Assembly: GCA_035578175.1 (NCBI GenBank)
Contig: JAQMRL010000011.1
Coordinates: forward strand, 3,917,501 to 3,981,500
DNA from: Catonia carolina
Taxonomy: Eukaryota; Arthropoda; Insecta; Hemiptera; Achilidae
DNA length: 64,000 nt
Reading direction: 5' to 3'
In this document: positions 1 to 11,377 of the stretch, piece after piece
Layout of the letters: every line of letters starts with the position of its first letter
How positions within the stretch are numbered: the first letter of the stretch is position 1
The notes under the pieces: generated by a model
Told to the model about the DNA's origin: nothing
The model's database searches: none
The model's input: the letters and a program-made list of their open reading frames with translations, nothing else
Translations under genes and position numbers: made by a program

Positions 1-311
1 TTTAGGGCTATATATTCCCACTGTAGAAACTAAAATAATACACACAATAAAATTTGCATTGTCATTAGTGTTTTATACGCATCATAATAAGAATTAAATT
101 TTATAAATAACTAATCATTTCATAATTAACACTATTTGTTGTTACATTGATTCGCAGAATTAATTTTAATTATTTTCACTAAATATTTTCAATTATTCGT
201 ATGACCTTGAATATAACTAATAATTTAATGTTTATGAAAACAATATTTTCTAATCACCAAGAGCAAAATAAAATAATAACGATGGTTATTTTTTTATTTC
301 AAGAATCATTT
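1..311. other. AT-rich sequence, no gene seen
   Basis: AT-rich DNA with no credible coding frame or recognised repeat. It ends where the truncated left side of the first family A copy begins. Confidence 0.5.
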
Positions 312-1277
312 TTTTCATGTCGATTTTTCGAAATCGAGTTTTCACCGGATCTATACGTTTTCAGACCCCCTGAACCCAAAAAACATGTTTTTAGCGATTG
401 GTCTGTGTGTGTGTGTCTGTGTGTGTGTGTGTGTGTGTCTGTGTGTGTGTGTGTCTGTGTGTGTGTCTGTGTGTGTGTCTGTGTGTGAACAGAATATCTC
501 AAGAACGGAACATCGTACGAACTTGAAACTTGAAACTTAAGTTACATACCACTACCGGACGCGACACGAACATTTTCATCAAAATCGGTCAACCGGAAGT
601 AGTAGTAACTTAGTTTATTCGTATAATTTTTCAGTTTTTTGCGATTTTCTCAAAAACTGGTCCTACGATTTTTTTTAAAATCGCCTATTTTACTCAATTT
701 TTTATTCTCTACAAGATAGGGTAGGCGCCATGTTTGCTGAAATTCTCGGTGAGGCTGTTTTCACGTAAAAACGTTGTTTTTTTAAGATTACGGCTTTAAT
801 ATAAATTTTAGCGCAAAAACTTATATAATAAAAGTTGTAGAGAATTTAAAAACCTACAACTTCTGTTTCAAACATTTTTTTGTATGACGCTTAGTTTAGC
901 AGTAATTAGCGATTTTCTGATTTTTTCTCACGAAAACGTGTGAAAAATCGATTTTTTAAAGATTTTGGCCTTAGTATGCATTTTACGACAAAAGTGTATA
1001 TAACCAAATTTATAAAAAATTAAAAGATCTACAACTTTTATTAAGAGCATTTTTCTCTAAAGAGCCTAGTTTAGAGAGAAAGAGTGATTTTCCGTATTTT
1101 TAAACCAAACTGAGTTCGAATTTCATTTTGCGTGTTTCACTCATGATTGAAATATGGTTATATTTTTGAGATTAGTTGTTTGTTTATTTCTAATGTTTTA
1201 TTACTAATGTTAGGTTTATTGTTAATTATTTATATTGGCAAGAGAAAGTTGTGTGAGTGTTTCACACCAGATTTTTA
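312..1277 (+). repeat. Family A dispersed element, copy 1 (left-truncated)
   Basis: This is one of eight copies or fragments of a roughly 1 kb interspersed repeat in the window. It is nearly the reverse complement of 11536-12518. It carries the block around CATGTCGATTTTTCG, a (GT)n tract, a TTCGTACGATGTTCC-type block, two AAAAGTTGTAG-like blocks, and ends in GGCAAGAGAAAGT followed by GTGTGAGTGTTTCA and ATTTTT. The opposite terminus, present in the 11.5 kb and 59 kb copies, has ACTTTCTCTTGCC, the inverse of that motif, so the family has a subterminal 13-bp inverted repeat. There is no conserved reading frame. It is most likely a non-autonomous DNA element, but I cannot name the superfamily. 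Confidence 0.8.
401..487. repeat. (GT)n microsatellite inside family A
   Basis: Interrupted GT/TCTGTG tract. The same position in the other A copies holds a CA tract of different length, so this is an internal variable segment of the element. Confidence 0.9.
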
Positions 1278-1557
1278 GTTAAGTGCTAATAAAGTTGGGT
1301 TTGCCGTATCACTAAAAATTTTAGATTAATTTATGTACATTAGAGTGAACGACGTATCATTGTCAACTTCAATGTCATTACTAACAACTCCACTCTCTCT
1401 TCATCTTCCGGCGTTGCCGCATATACAGATAAGTAAAAGTAATTTAATTTATTTGCGTCACATAGTAAATATACAACTTTTTTTTCTAACATCTGAGATT
1501 ATTTACAATCAGTTTAAAAACAAAAACTAAAAGTAAATAACTTTTTTTTGTAATCCC
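1278..1557. other. No gene seen
   Basis: Short open frames here have no recognisable domain or codon pattern. Confidence 0.4.
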
Positions 1558-1640
1558 TTATGTGTGTTCGTTGCAATCTGTTCAATTCAGAACACTCAAT
1601 ACACAATACTGTACTCCATGTGTCCAATAAAATACTCCAT
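1558..1640 (-). repeat. SINE family D fragment (3' part)
   Basis: The string TTGCAATCTGTTCAATT followed by ACTCCATG-like sequence matches the 3' part of the longer copies at 8641-8972 and 32087-32432. The tRNA-like head is missing. Confidence 0.5.
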
Positions 1641-1994
1641 CGACCTTCAGGCTCAAAATGATATGACGCATACTCTAATATATTAAATAAGAAAAGAAAG
1701 TTCGTTTGTTTGTTCGAGGTAATCTCAGAAACTATCTAAGAAACTTAGACTAGAATAAAGTTATGCAATGTAAATTTTAAAAAAATTAAAGATAAAAATG
1801 TACAGAACGTGATTTTTGTAGCTGTAATCAGAAACTATTTTTTTATTATTATTTGTGCTTGATCTATAATAGTTTTGCCACTTTAGTTTAAATTACATCA
1901 TTAAAGCCAAATCACCGTTTTAAAATTATTTTTATCCTTGCAGTGGAACGAGTCACTCTACATTATTAGTCCTACAATGTAATTTTGTGGGAAA

Positions 1995-2070
1995 CGTGAT
2001 CCTGATTTACGCGGTTTTGAATTAAGCGCCGATTTTCTGGAACGAATTAACCGCATAATCAAGGGATGCT
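1995..2070. mobile_element. pogo/Tigger-like terminal fragment
   Basis: GGAACGAATTAACCGCATAA followed by TCAAGGG resembles remembered termini of Tigger/pogo elements, where a similar GGAACG...TTAACCGCATAA block precedes the tip. Only one end is visible, with no transposase and no second TIR nearby, so this is a relic at best. Confidence 0.4.
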
Positions 2071-3776
2071 TGTAACTGAAATATTAGCTAGGTAAATTCC
2101 ATGCATCGTGCTAAAAACCTCGGAACCAGGTTTTTATAAGGTATCCATGTAAAATAAAACTTTTGGTTGCTCCAACTGTGCCATTAACACATTATTAATA
2201 CTTTTTTGTGCCATTAATACCTATGTAGATAACGAAGGGTAACAGGTAATAGCGAGTGATGAAAAATTACTAGATCTGACGAATGTCAAACCCTCGTATA
2301 GAATCCAATAGTGCCAACCACTACGACAACCGGCCGGTGTCTGAACGAAAGGACAGCATTGTTGTGGAATCCGTTTCTGTACCTAAGAAGTAAAAGGTGT
2401 TAAAACACCTAAGAAGTAAAAGGTGTTAACTCCATTTTTGTGATTTTCCAGAAGAGCCAATAAGTAGCAACTTATTATCTTTTCATTATTGTAACAAAAT
2501 TTCATTAGGTGTTGGAAACTTTACACCCAATTTCTACAAAAATGCTTCTTATCTATAAATTTATTATATCATAACTTTGTCAACGTCTATACTCCTTCCC
2601 ACACAAACAGGACTTAAAACCTTAACGGCTTTCTGTGTTTTGTCACTTTTTTACGTTCTACATTAGTGTTAACTCCAATGTACAATAAGTTGGAAAAATC
2701 TTAAATGATATACCTAGTGCTCACATTACTTTTATAAAGAAGCAGTATTTTATGCACGTTTGAAAAAAATTCAAAATTTACCAATAGCCTATTGTTTAGT
2801 AACAGACAAATAAAACACCAAATTCAACAAAAATTCAAGCAAAATTTAATTGACTATCAATAAAATACATTCAATAACGATTTTACGAAAATTCTTATAC
2901 ATCAACTACAAAATTGAAGCGTTAGAGCATTTCTTTCTGATTTTAAAGGCAGTTTTAACTCAATTTTGCCAAAATTGAAGTTAACATTCTTTACCTCTTT
3001 GGTGCAGGTTTTAAGTCCATTTGTATGCTTAATTAATTATAATATTGGCTTATTAAAACTTATTTATTAAATATTCAATTTTAAGTGAAGTACATCAATA
3101 GAAAAATTGATTGAATGTCCATCCATATGATGAAGCACGTAACCTGCGAATATGACCATGATTTAACATCTCGAAAGTTCCAGTAAACATTAAAATTTAA
3201 ATAACCAAGATTGTGTGACGTGATCTTCTTAACAATATCCATCAAGCTTTATCCTCTTATTTTTATAAAAAATTGATCTACTATGTATTCTTCACGGCTC
3301 TTTCTTCATCCCCACCAATTGTTAATACCAGACACCAACCTGGATGGACTTTCTGCTAATACAGTGTAAACATGAGTTATGCGACGTTCATATCACCTGA
3401 TGTACGTGACAATTCATTGTAATTACTTACAAATTATTCTCATCGTTGTTTTATTTTAATAAAACTAACTACAATATTTTTTCAAGGTTTAGGCCTCACA
3501 GAAAAGTGAAAGACGGTTGGCTGATAATGAAATATTTTTAACTGATTAAATTAATTTATGAGACAATGTATAACAACAACAAATTTCAAACTTCAAACAC
3601 AATCAAGTAGAGTCTCACAATCAAGTAGAGTCAAATCTTACCATACGTTTATCTCACTTTGATCCCACCGTAGTTTGAGTTTAAAAATTCGAAATAAATA
3701 TTTTATTTTGTATAAAATAGACAGCCTGTAATGTAAAAAATACAATTTTTAAAATTTCAAAGTACCTCTTAAATAC
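2071..3776. other. No gene; two short tandem duplications
   Basis: No coding region recognised. A 24-26 bp unit beginning ACCTAAGAAG is directly duplicated at 2381-2406 and 2407-2430, and an 18-bp unit containing CAATCAAGTAGAG is duplicated at about 3600-3636. The rest is AT-rich. Confidence 0.5.
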
Positions 3777-4170
3777 GTTGTTGTTTAGGTCATCAGCCGA
3801 AAGGCTGGTTTGAACCTCTAGAGGCTTTACTAAGTGAAACAAGGAGTAAAGTGGTTTACCTTGCCTTCCTCACTGAGTAGAAAAGTATGCTTATTACCAT
3901 GCCAGGCCCTCCGAAAAGCATCTACTTTCCACCCTGCAAATGACATCTTCACTTCATTCACCACAGGGTCTGGCTGTACAATGAAATTCATTACTTTCAG
4001 AGGAGATAACTCTGAATAGTGTATTTTACACCTCTTCCTCTTCTGTTCTTTAATGATTCAGTCATTTAATTGGCTGGCCATGCGATAAGAAACAGAACTA
4101 TTTATTTTAGCCCTGCGACTAACAGATTGAGTGCAAATAATTTAACACTCCACCTGCCTGTTATAAGCAA
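3777..4170 (-). repeat. Family E element, near full length
   Basis: Family E runs, in its own orientation, from TGCCCATAACGGGCAGG to CTAAACAACAAC. This copy is reversed and almost complete. It contains the characteristic blocks CTCTGAGAG-ATGAATTTC, TGAATGAAGTGAAG, GAGGGCCTGGC and TTTCGGCTGATGACC. A frame shared with other copies (NEVKMSFAGWKVDAFRRAW) is open here, then shifts after the SEEG codons. Other copies are at 13, 32.7, 42.6, 58.5, 61.8 and 63.3 kb. Confidence 0.85.
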
Positions 4171-4309
4171 CTCTTAAATATAAATTTTAGAATACTTGGA
4201 GTGAAGTAAAAACATTCTGATATATTAGCTTTTTTCCTGATGTTGTGCATTTAGTCCTGATTTTCCATCCAAAATTGATTTGATCCACACATATTTTCAA
4301 TACACACTA

Positions 4310-4460
4310 AAAGAAAGAGGAGTAACAATTCGGGGTTAAAAAACCGTGTCATTCTGACCTGGATAGACGTGGCACATGCCCAAGGCATAGGAGAAAATTG
4401 GTCAACAATCGCTGTAACGGATGGGAAGTCCAGGTGGGCTGAAGTAGTATCCACATGATA
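4310..4460 (+). pseudogene. Possible non-LTR retrotransposon C-terminal fragment
   Basis: The plus strand reads LKNRVILTWIDVAHAQG followed by IGENWSTIAVTDGKSRWAEV. This recalls the W-x-D-DR-x-W spacing at the tail of many insect non-LTR ORF2 proteins. There is no other domain, and the resemblance is from memory only. Confidence 0.3.
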
Positions 4461-5417
4461 TGGATCTTACCTGCAATCGGGTTAAAGCCTTATTCACGGA
4501 AATTCACTTTCCAGCCATAATGCGAAAGTAGATATAATTTTTTCTTAAAATGTTGAACTCTTCTTCATGGGGCTCTTTCATAAACCTCGTGAAATTTTGA
4601 GTTGAACATTATCAGCTGAAGGGTTTTAGACAAAATTCCAACATTTTAAGTGATTTTGAAAATCTGCGTTGAAAATATTTGATCAAAAAATAAATGGAAT
4701 TTTCAGCCGGTTACTTTTATTAGAATATCAAGTATGGAGGAAATTAAAGTAATAAAACTTCAAGCTTCATATTTACCAATATCACGTTTCAATTTTCTAA
4801 ATACAGACTTGAAATCGTTTCATTATTTCTTGAACAGACGCATACTACAAACTCGGAAGATAACCACAATATGAATAATTCATCCAACAATACGAATCAT
4901 CAAAAAAGGAAATTCAACAAAATCGTCTCGCTGTTTCCTTTCGCATGAATTAATAAGAAACTGCACTGCCTCTTCATATGAAGTCAATAAAGAGTAAGCA
5001 ACATGTTTACTGCTTTGGGATAACGTGGGCTTTGCTGATACACCATGCTCATTGTTTTTAGAGAGAACAAGATCATACATAATGTTCTATTTTTCAGATG
5101 TACATAAAACATTATTATGAATAATTGAATAATATTATATAATACAAGGTGTAATTGTAAAGGTATTATACAATATCTAATCAAGGTACAGTAAAACCTT
5201 TTGAACGAGGTTTTGGTTTTACTTGGATTGTTGCGTTCTAAAAAATGTATTTCTCATTTATACAAACTTTTAATAATTTAGAAAAAAGGTATTGCTGTTG
5301 CTTAATAACGCTGCTCCATATTGTGGTGCATGTCTAGGTATCAATACTAACGATTTTGAAGTAAACTTTTACCTCCTAACACTACGGCATTGATTCAGCC
5401 TTTCATCTTCTTAGGTT
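4461..5417. other. No gene seen
   Basis: AT-rich sequence. The small minus-strand frames around 4880-5184 overlap each other in different frames and show no family features. Confidence 0.4.
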
Positions 5418-5640
5418 CCTATCCATTCCGAATGTTGACCACCATATTAACAATCTGAGCCTTATTCACTGCTGCTCGAAACAGCTGTGTTGTTTTCGAG
5501 TACCATGTTCCCCGATTTTTCAACCAGGAAATACGTCTTCTCCCCATGCCACGTTTTTCAGCTATTCTTCCTTGCAATATAGATTGCAGCAACCTATATC
5601 TTTTCTCGTTGCGCATATATGTCCCAAATACTCGAGCTTC
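5418..5640 (-). pseudogene. RTE-like non-LTR retrotransposon ORF tail
   Basis: The minus strand gives RNEKRYRLLQSILQGRIAEK, then GRRRISWLKN and FRAAVNKAQIVNMV...IRNG. This is the usual carboxy terminus of a group of insect endonuclease-reverse transcriptase elements, and it matches the fragment at 6169-6356. Reverse transcriptase and endonuclease domains are absent, so this is a 5'-truncated dead copy. Confidence 0.7.
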
Positions 5641-5783
5641 CTAATCTTTATCTATATTTTATAATAATCTATAATTTTATTGGTTAACCCTATGCTTTAG
5701 ATTTATTTCAATATTTATTACCAACTACACACGTAGAACATTTGACGTGATGTTGACTAATATTACTAATTCATTAAAAGTTC

Positions 5784-6490
5784 ATGATTTTTAGAAAAAA
5801 TATTGTATGTTTCATTCAATATAGTAAAACTGGTATTGGAGGAAATGAATTCAACGATATCTGGATCTTAATGGCTAATTCTGAACTCTACCATGAAATA
5901 GAGCCAATTACTGACATCATGCGGAAGAAACGAATTTCTTACTTCGGGCATTTACTTAGAATACCGGACAATCGAGTAACTAAACAATAAACAACTCATT
6001 TCTGTAATTAACTCGTGGAAAAATTCTCCAAGGTGGTTGGCCGAAGTAAAGCAAAAACTTTAAATATGCAAAACTTAACATTGCAGAACAAGATCTTTTA
6101 GAAAAATCTGAACTGCTGAAGTTGCTTACAGATAAAAACACAAGATTCGTCGGTGAAACTCGAGCTCCCTCTTCTTCATGTAGCATCTCCATTACGAAGG
6201 TGTGCTAGCATCATGGCAATCCTGACCTTGGAAACTGTAGCTCTAAATAGGTCGATGGATGACAAATTAAACCACTCTCGCAGGTTCCGTAGCCAGGAGG
6301 TTCTTCTTCTTCCAACCGATCGTTTGCCCATAATCTTTCCCGAATCTTTCTTTTTTAACTCGAGCTCCGTTGACAATAAATTGTACAGATGAAATCAGAC
6401 CGATCAGATCCCAAAATATGAAGAATTATTGGGAAAAACGTAAGAATCCTAAAACCAAACCAAGAAGGATTTCTAAATTTGATTCAAGTG
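5784..6490 (+). pseudogene. RTE-like ORF tail, interrupted by another insertion
   Basis: Coding remnants include DIMRKKRISYFGHLLRIPDN, the RISFFGHL-R-PDNR signature of RTE-like carboxy termini. They continue with stops and frameshifts to about 6156. After a 188-bp antisense insert the frame resumes near 6385 with IRSQNMKNYWEKRKNPKTK, the SERMKKYWE-K-type end of the same protein family. The two halves are separated exactly by the 12-bp duplication AACTCGAGCTCC at 6157-6168 and 6357-6368, which makes this one older element split by a younger one. Confidence 0.7.
6169..6356 (-). mobile_element. Nested RTE-like retro-insertion with 12-bp target duplication
   Basis: This antisense, 5'-truncated fragment codes for GRRRTSWLRNLREWF, FRATVSKVRIAMML and LRNGDAT, followed at the 3' side by an ATGAAGAAGA-like tail. 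It belongs to the same protein family as 5418-5640. Perfect copies of AACTCGAGCTCC flank it, which supports insertion by target-primed reverse transcription into the element at 5784-6490. Confidence 0.75.
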
Positions 6491-6559
6491 GTCCAATGAG
6501 GCCGTAAAAGCAAAAGAAACGTATACAATAAGTAAGGTATTTTTTTACGTTAGGCCCAC

Positions 6560-6702
6560 TTTAGAACACGTTAATACAGATTTGTTGGATCTCGATTGTT
6601 GTTGTTTTCGACTTTCCCGGTATTTCTTCATCCTTTCAGTCAGTTGTTTCCTTTCTTCTTCTGGTCTAGTTCTTGGCCCGCGAGGTCTTGATTCTCGTGC
6701 CT
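6560..6702 (-). pseudogene. RTE-like C-terminal fragment
   Basis: The minus strand reads ESRPRGPRTRPEEERKQLTE followed by RMKKYRESRKQQQ, comparable to SERMKKYWENRR at 7048-7259. No catalytic domain remains. Confidence 0.55.
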
Positions 6703-6828
6703 GAAAATTGCCAAAGTTGTAGATTCAATTGGAAAATGTTTGCCTATCTGGTGTGTCTGCTGTTTCTATTTTTATTTCTTTTAGATTCATTTATTTATTT
6801 TTTTTATTTATTATTTTTTATTTTTTAT

Positions 6829-6937
6829 TTTTTGTTTAACGTCCGACTGTTCTGCAATTACTGCTAATGCAGACGGTGGAGGATAAATAATTTTTTTTTA
6901 ACGTATAAAAATATCCCGTGCCTGAATGGGATTTTTT
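6829..6937 (-). repeat. SINE family B, 3' portion
   Basis: In reverse complement this has the diagnostic tail CCACCGTCTGCATTAGCAG-TAATTGCAGAACAGTCGGACG-TTAAAC plus poly(A). The tRNA-like head is lost; only a box-B-adjacent piece (CCCATTCAGGCACGGGATAT) remains. Confidence 0.7.
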
Positions 6938-7047
6938 TAGATTAAAGGTAGGCCTATTATTATTTATTTTTCCATTACTTTACAAAAAGCTTTTTTGTTA
7001 ACTTTCATGGCCAGCATGGGACCACTTAAGTCAACCATAAAGAAGGA

Positions 7048-7259
7048 TCTTACAGCCTCCTGTTTTCCCAATATTTCTTCATCCTCTCAGATTTTGCCTG
7101 CCTTTCTCTCCCTGAAATCACCCTTCCTACTTGTCTATTTATTCTCGGTTGTAACATAGTTTGTTTCTTTGTCAATTCCTTGATTTGCCTGTGTTTTCTA
7201 GTAGACCTTTTATTGTTATTCCAAGTTCTTTCAAATCTTCCATAATTTTTGTGATCCAC
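7048..7259 (-). pseudogene. RTE-like C-terminal fragment
   Basis: A 69-codon open frame with KHRQIKELTKKQTMLQPRIN and GRERQAKSERMKKYWENRRL. It resembles the last part of RTE-like ORF2 proteins, which end shortly after this motif. It lies in the same orientation as the related fragment at 6560-6702. Confidence 0.65.
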
Positions 7260-7977
7260 TTAATGTTACTTTTAACTCTCGCAAAGTTACGAAACATTAT
7301 AATACAATGTTAATTTCCTTAATTATTACTTAAAAATCTTATAACTCGTTGTGGGAAAATTAATCTACCCAACTATGGTTTCCCATGTTCAAGAGTAGAA
7401 ATATTAGGTTAGCTATTATTGCGTAAAGTTTAGCGAGACATTTAGTATGGTTTGCGAATCATTCATATTTATTTATTCAAATAAAATGTGTATTCAATAT
7501 AAAAGTATCTTTTCTAATAAAAATATTTTCAAAGAAAAGTTTGTTATTAAAATAAAATTATTGTATTCACTAATCCTCACGTTTAATTATGTAGGTACTG
7601 TTACTTTTATATTAATTATTAATTGTAATTATAAGACTACATTTTACAGGCACAAAATATTTTAAAAAGTCCTTCCTTAATTACCACAAAAGAATACGAA
7701 ATTCTATTTATTTAACTGTTACATTTTGAAAAAAATACCGTTACAATTCCGAAACATAAAAATTGTTTACAATAACAATTCAAGGCAATCTTGTAACAAA
7801 TTACGAGATAATATTTTGTCAAGTTGTTTCATTCTTATAAATCAACACAACATAATAAATTACTAAATTAGAACGTAACAAGTTTTTAAGTGTTTTCCAA
7901 GCTAAATTTATACTATTTAAAAAGTTAATAATAACATTAACAAATAAATTAAAATCTGTGATTGAATTATAAATTTA
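7260..7977. other. No gene seen
   Basis: Very AT-rich spacer. The 72-codon frame at 7447-7665 has no family features. Confidence 0.45.
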
Positions 7978-8315
7978 CTAGCATACCCCGTGCGGCTTCG
8001 CACGGGAAACATTTGTAGGCCTAATCAATTTTTTTAATACGTAACAGAAATCGTGTAGCTGCAAGCGACTGTATTCCCCCTTCTCACTCCTCCATCTCTC
8101 TCTCTCACACTCTCTCTCTCTCTCTTTCCCTCTCCTTCTTTCTCTCTCTTTCACATACTCTCTCTATTAATCTTTTCCTCCATCCCTCTCTATCTCCCTC
8201 ACCCTCACCCCTCTCACACACAGACGCACGCCCGCCTGCTCACACATTTACCCCGCGTATGTCTCTCCCCATGATCAAACCCCTTCTCTACTTTAACAGC
8301 AATACGTAATCTCAT

Positions 8316-8373
<58 letters not shown>

Positions 8374-8549
8374 TTATGAAAATCTTTATTAGGGCCTTTA
8401 GGGTTATCATTTTGGAAAATTTAAAAATAAAATGTTGCTGAGAATATAAATACGAATATGCTGTCAAAATTTCATGAAAATCCGTTCAGCAGTTTTGGAA
8501 ATTAGCCTGCACAAAAAAACACGCTTTGGCTTTATAATATCAGTATAGA
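7978..8549 (-). mobile_element. Complete non-autonomous Helitron
   Basis: Read on the minus strand, the element starts with TC (8549-8548) as TCTATACTGATATTATAAAG. It ends with a perfect 8-bp GC-rich hairpin (arms at 7999-8006 and 7987-7994, loop AAGC), a 5-nt spacer and the terminal CTAG (7981-7978). The flanks are A on the 5' side and T on the 3' side, the usual Helitron insertion between A and T with no target duplication. At 572 bp it encodes no Rep/helicase and would depend on an autonomous partner. The inside holds CT and CA microsatellites and a block (AAATTTCATGAAAATCCGTT, sense plus) resembling conserved segments of insect Helitrons. The terminal features are read directly; the superfamily assignment follows from them. 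Confidence 0.85.
8084..8372. repeat. CT-rich and (CA)n microsatellites in the Helitron
   Basis: Long TCTC tract from about 8084 to 8175, CT/CCCT-rich continuation, and an uninterrupted CA tract from about 8318 to 8372. Confidence 0.9.
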
Positions 8550-8640
8550 TTAATAGGCTATAACAATTTTACGCAAACAAAATGTATGTTTTGTCGGAAA
8601 ATATGTACACTATTAACTAATATTTAAATGTTTTCCTTTC

Positions 8641-8972
8641 TTACAAATCTTATTTGTTATTCCTGATTTGTGTACATTGCAATCTGGCCAATTTGGAACA
8701 ATAAGCAACTCCATGACCCAATGAGGTGAGGATGATGTATATGATGTGTAAATGAGATGTAGTCTTATACAGACCCAGGCCGACCATTCCTGAGAGAGTA
8801 TGGTTAATTGAACCCCAACCATAAGAATACACCGGTCTAGTATTCAAATCTGTAAAAAGTAACTACCTTTACTAGGATTTGAACCAGGAACCTTCGTCTC
8901 CAAAAATCAGCTGTTGAACAGCTAACTCACGGTGTCAACTTTACTTCTAAACCAACCCGGTAGAATTTCTAA
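8641..8972 (-). repeat. SINE family D, near full length
   Basis: Reverse complement of the 32087-32432 repeat. The tRNA-like head contains a box-B-like GGTTCAAATCCTAGTAAAGG. The body has TATGGTTGGGGTTCAATTAA and the 3' part CAATTTGGAACAATAAGCAA. Probably a Pol III transcribed SINE of about 330 bp. Confidence 0.7.
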
Positions 8973-9109
8973 CATATTAATAGAACATTTTTAAATTAAA
9001 AAGAAATAATTTAACAATTTTTACGAATTATCATCACAGACAATACAATTAGATCTCCTAGGCTGTTTCAACTCTAAAATAAATAATAATCTGTTATTTC
9101 ATCGTCATC

Positions 9110-9490
9110 ATCATCTATCAAGGATTAGGCTCAATGGTGTTCCGGCATCCATCTCGTTTTAGGTCTTCCCAAGCCTCGCTTTCCTCTAGGTTTATATTTC
9201 CATGCTTGTGGAGGAAGTCTTTGTGCTGGTTTGCGAAGTAAATGGTTGGACCAGTTTCTCTTCTAATATTATTAACGTTTCACATAGTACTATCCTTATT
9301 TCCAGTCGATTACAACCCTTAACTCTCAAGAAGCTCATCTGCCGACTGAATGCTATTTTCATATTTTTATTCTTCCACACTCAGACCTCACTGCCAAATA
9401 TGTCAGTGTTGGGAGAACCACTGTCTAACACAACTTCACTAATGAGCCAGTTGTGGGCCTTCCCTTCAAATTACGATGTATTGTATCACA
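9110..9490 (-). pseudogene. RTE-like non-LTR ORF fragment
   Basis: The minus strand reads DIFGSEVWVWKNKNMKIAFS followed by RQMSFLRVKGCNRLEIRI. This parallels the YGSE-W-l...-EMRFLRR-kGc-RLD-IRN segment of RTE-like elements just after the RT domain. Stops interrupt it downstream. Confidence 0.6.
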
Positions 9491-9874
9491 AATCGTATTA
9501 AATCTTTTATTTTTTTGTGTAACATCATTATCCTATTTATATGACAAATCACATCCCAAATAGCCAAAGTGGCTACCTGTTCCAGAATCAAAGACTACCA
9601 TAAAACAAAGATAATGAAAATTCATAATATTCCTCACCCTTTCAGTGCTGAAACAATATCTAAAAGTTTAATTTTAAAGTGCCATTTAATTTGTATAAGG
9701 GTGTACACAAAGTGCCGGCCCTATTTCGGAAACTTGCAGGCGTGCGCCTGCCATTGCCGACCAAAATTTCAACGTAACAGAAAAATAAAATTTCCCATTA
9801 AATATTAATTTTTTTGTGTTCATAAAAAAGCAAATCGTTCTAACACTAAAAATATTCAAAATAGTTTTCTTTCG

Positions 9875-10042
9875 TTTATTTAAAGTCACACCGACAGCTT
9901 GGTCATTAGCGACTACTGTGGGTTTTGGTACCTTAACGGTGGTTTTAACATGTTAAAATTTCCACACCCTAACCGGAAATCGAACCCAGAACCTTTCGCT
10001 TTGTATGCCAGCTCGCTAGTCACTACGCCACGAAAGCGGTCT
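9875..10042 (-). repeat. SINE family C, full length
   Basis: In reverse complement: tRNA-like head GTGGCGTAGTGACTAGCGAG (box A-like) and GGTTCTGGGTTCGATTTCCG (box B). The body has AAATTTTAACATG and the conserved 3' end CGCTAATGACCAAGCTGTCG...GACTTTAAATA. Related copies are at 29.4, 32.5, 40, 43, 49.8 and 55.5 kb. Confidence 0.85.
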
Positions 10043-10904
10043 CAAAATACATTATTCCATTAGTTTTTGTTTAAAAGTTTTTTTTGTAAACGGTGGGTTA
10101 TCCGGACGGCCGTTAAACCGGATGTTGTCCATAAAATATATCGACGTCCTGTTTTTCGGTCGTTGGTATTGAAAGAGTTAATAAATAAAAGTGTAATATA
10201 TATATATATATATATATCATTACTGAACTGCATTCTTTAGAACATATGTTAGTATAGTAATATAGACTGAAAAGAAAACCAGCTAAACAATATTAATCTC
10301 TTTACTTTTATTACATAATAAATATTGTTTATGTAAAGTGACATTATCTTAAAAAATTGTTTAAGTAGGCCTATTTAATTTTTTCCTTATAATTATAAGA
10401 TTTTAACTATGTATAGTCTACGTGTTAAGTAATGTGAATGATTTTATTAAAACCTTTTAGAAATATTGTTAGATAACCGTTTTGTCTTACAAACAACTAT
10501 CAAGGTAATTAAGTCACTCTTTAATATTTATGCAATTATTTTAATTTCATAATAATATGCACACTCACTTAATAACCTAAAAATATTTTCATGTGATTGA
10601 TTCATAATATCTTTGTCATAGAACATAACTGTATCAATAATAAAATTGAGATGATAAATTGTTGATTTACGATCTGGAAATCACCAGAATGTTACATCCT
10701 GTGGAGTAATCACTTATTGTGTTGTTGAAAGTTCCTCCATTTATTCCTAGAAAAAATGCATCATCAGTCTAAACAAATTAATGGAATTAAAAAGGCGAAT
10801 GATTGACGAATTTCAACCGCTTTCGCCCAAAATTCCCTAAATGTCTTAGAAAACCTCCCTAAAACCTAGTAAACGTTTCTTATTTATAAATCGTTTCCTA
10901 ATTC
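10043..10904. other. No gene; (AT)n microsatellite
   Basis: AT-rich spacer with a TA dinucleotide run at about 10196-10217. No coding sequence recognised. Confidence 0.5.
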
Positions 10905-11268
10905 TGTGTTTTTCTCATCAAAAACTGTTAAAAAAATGGATTATTTAATATTTTGGTCTTAGCCAATAACTATGAATAAAAATACATTTTACGACAAAAG
11001 GGTATAATTAAAGTTATAGAAAATAAAAAAATTACAACTTTTATTACAAACATTTACTTCTACAGAGCCTAGTTTAACGTCAATTAGTGATTTCCCGTAT
11101 TTTTAAGCCGAACAAAGGTTGATTTTCATTTTGCGCTATTCACTCATGATTAAAATTGAGTCAAGTTTTAAATTTTACATTGTTTACTCATGATTAGACA
11201 TAGGTTATATTGTCCATTACCTAAATTAGCAAGAGAAAGTTGTGTGTGTCTCGTACCAATTTTTTTAA
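10905..11268 (+). repeat. Family A, 3' fragment
   Basis: Diverged right half of family A. It has CATTTTACGACAAAAG-, a TTACAACTTTTATTACAAAC-type block and the terminus GCAAGAGAAAGTTGTGTGTG then TTTTTT. Confidence 0.75.
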
Positions 11269-11377
11269 GTTCTGGTTCCTTAGTATATCCATTCCTCCTC
11301 ACTGTATGATACTTTCCCGAAGTTGTGTAATATTTTATCATATATTCACAATCCTAAAGTTTTGCTTTCTTTCTGCA

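Noticed and set aside
201..502. Frames rich in Cys-Val or His-Thr repeats
   Set aside because: These are translations of the GT microsatellite in family A.
3834..4019. Plus-strand 61-codon ORF, and the similar one on minus at 61933-62121
   Set aside because: They are antisense frames of family E; the shared frame lies on the other strand.
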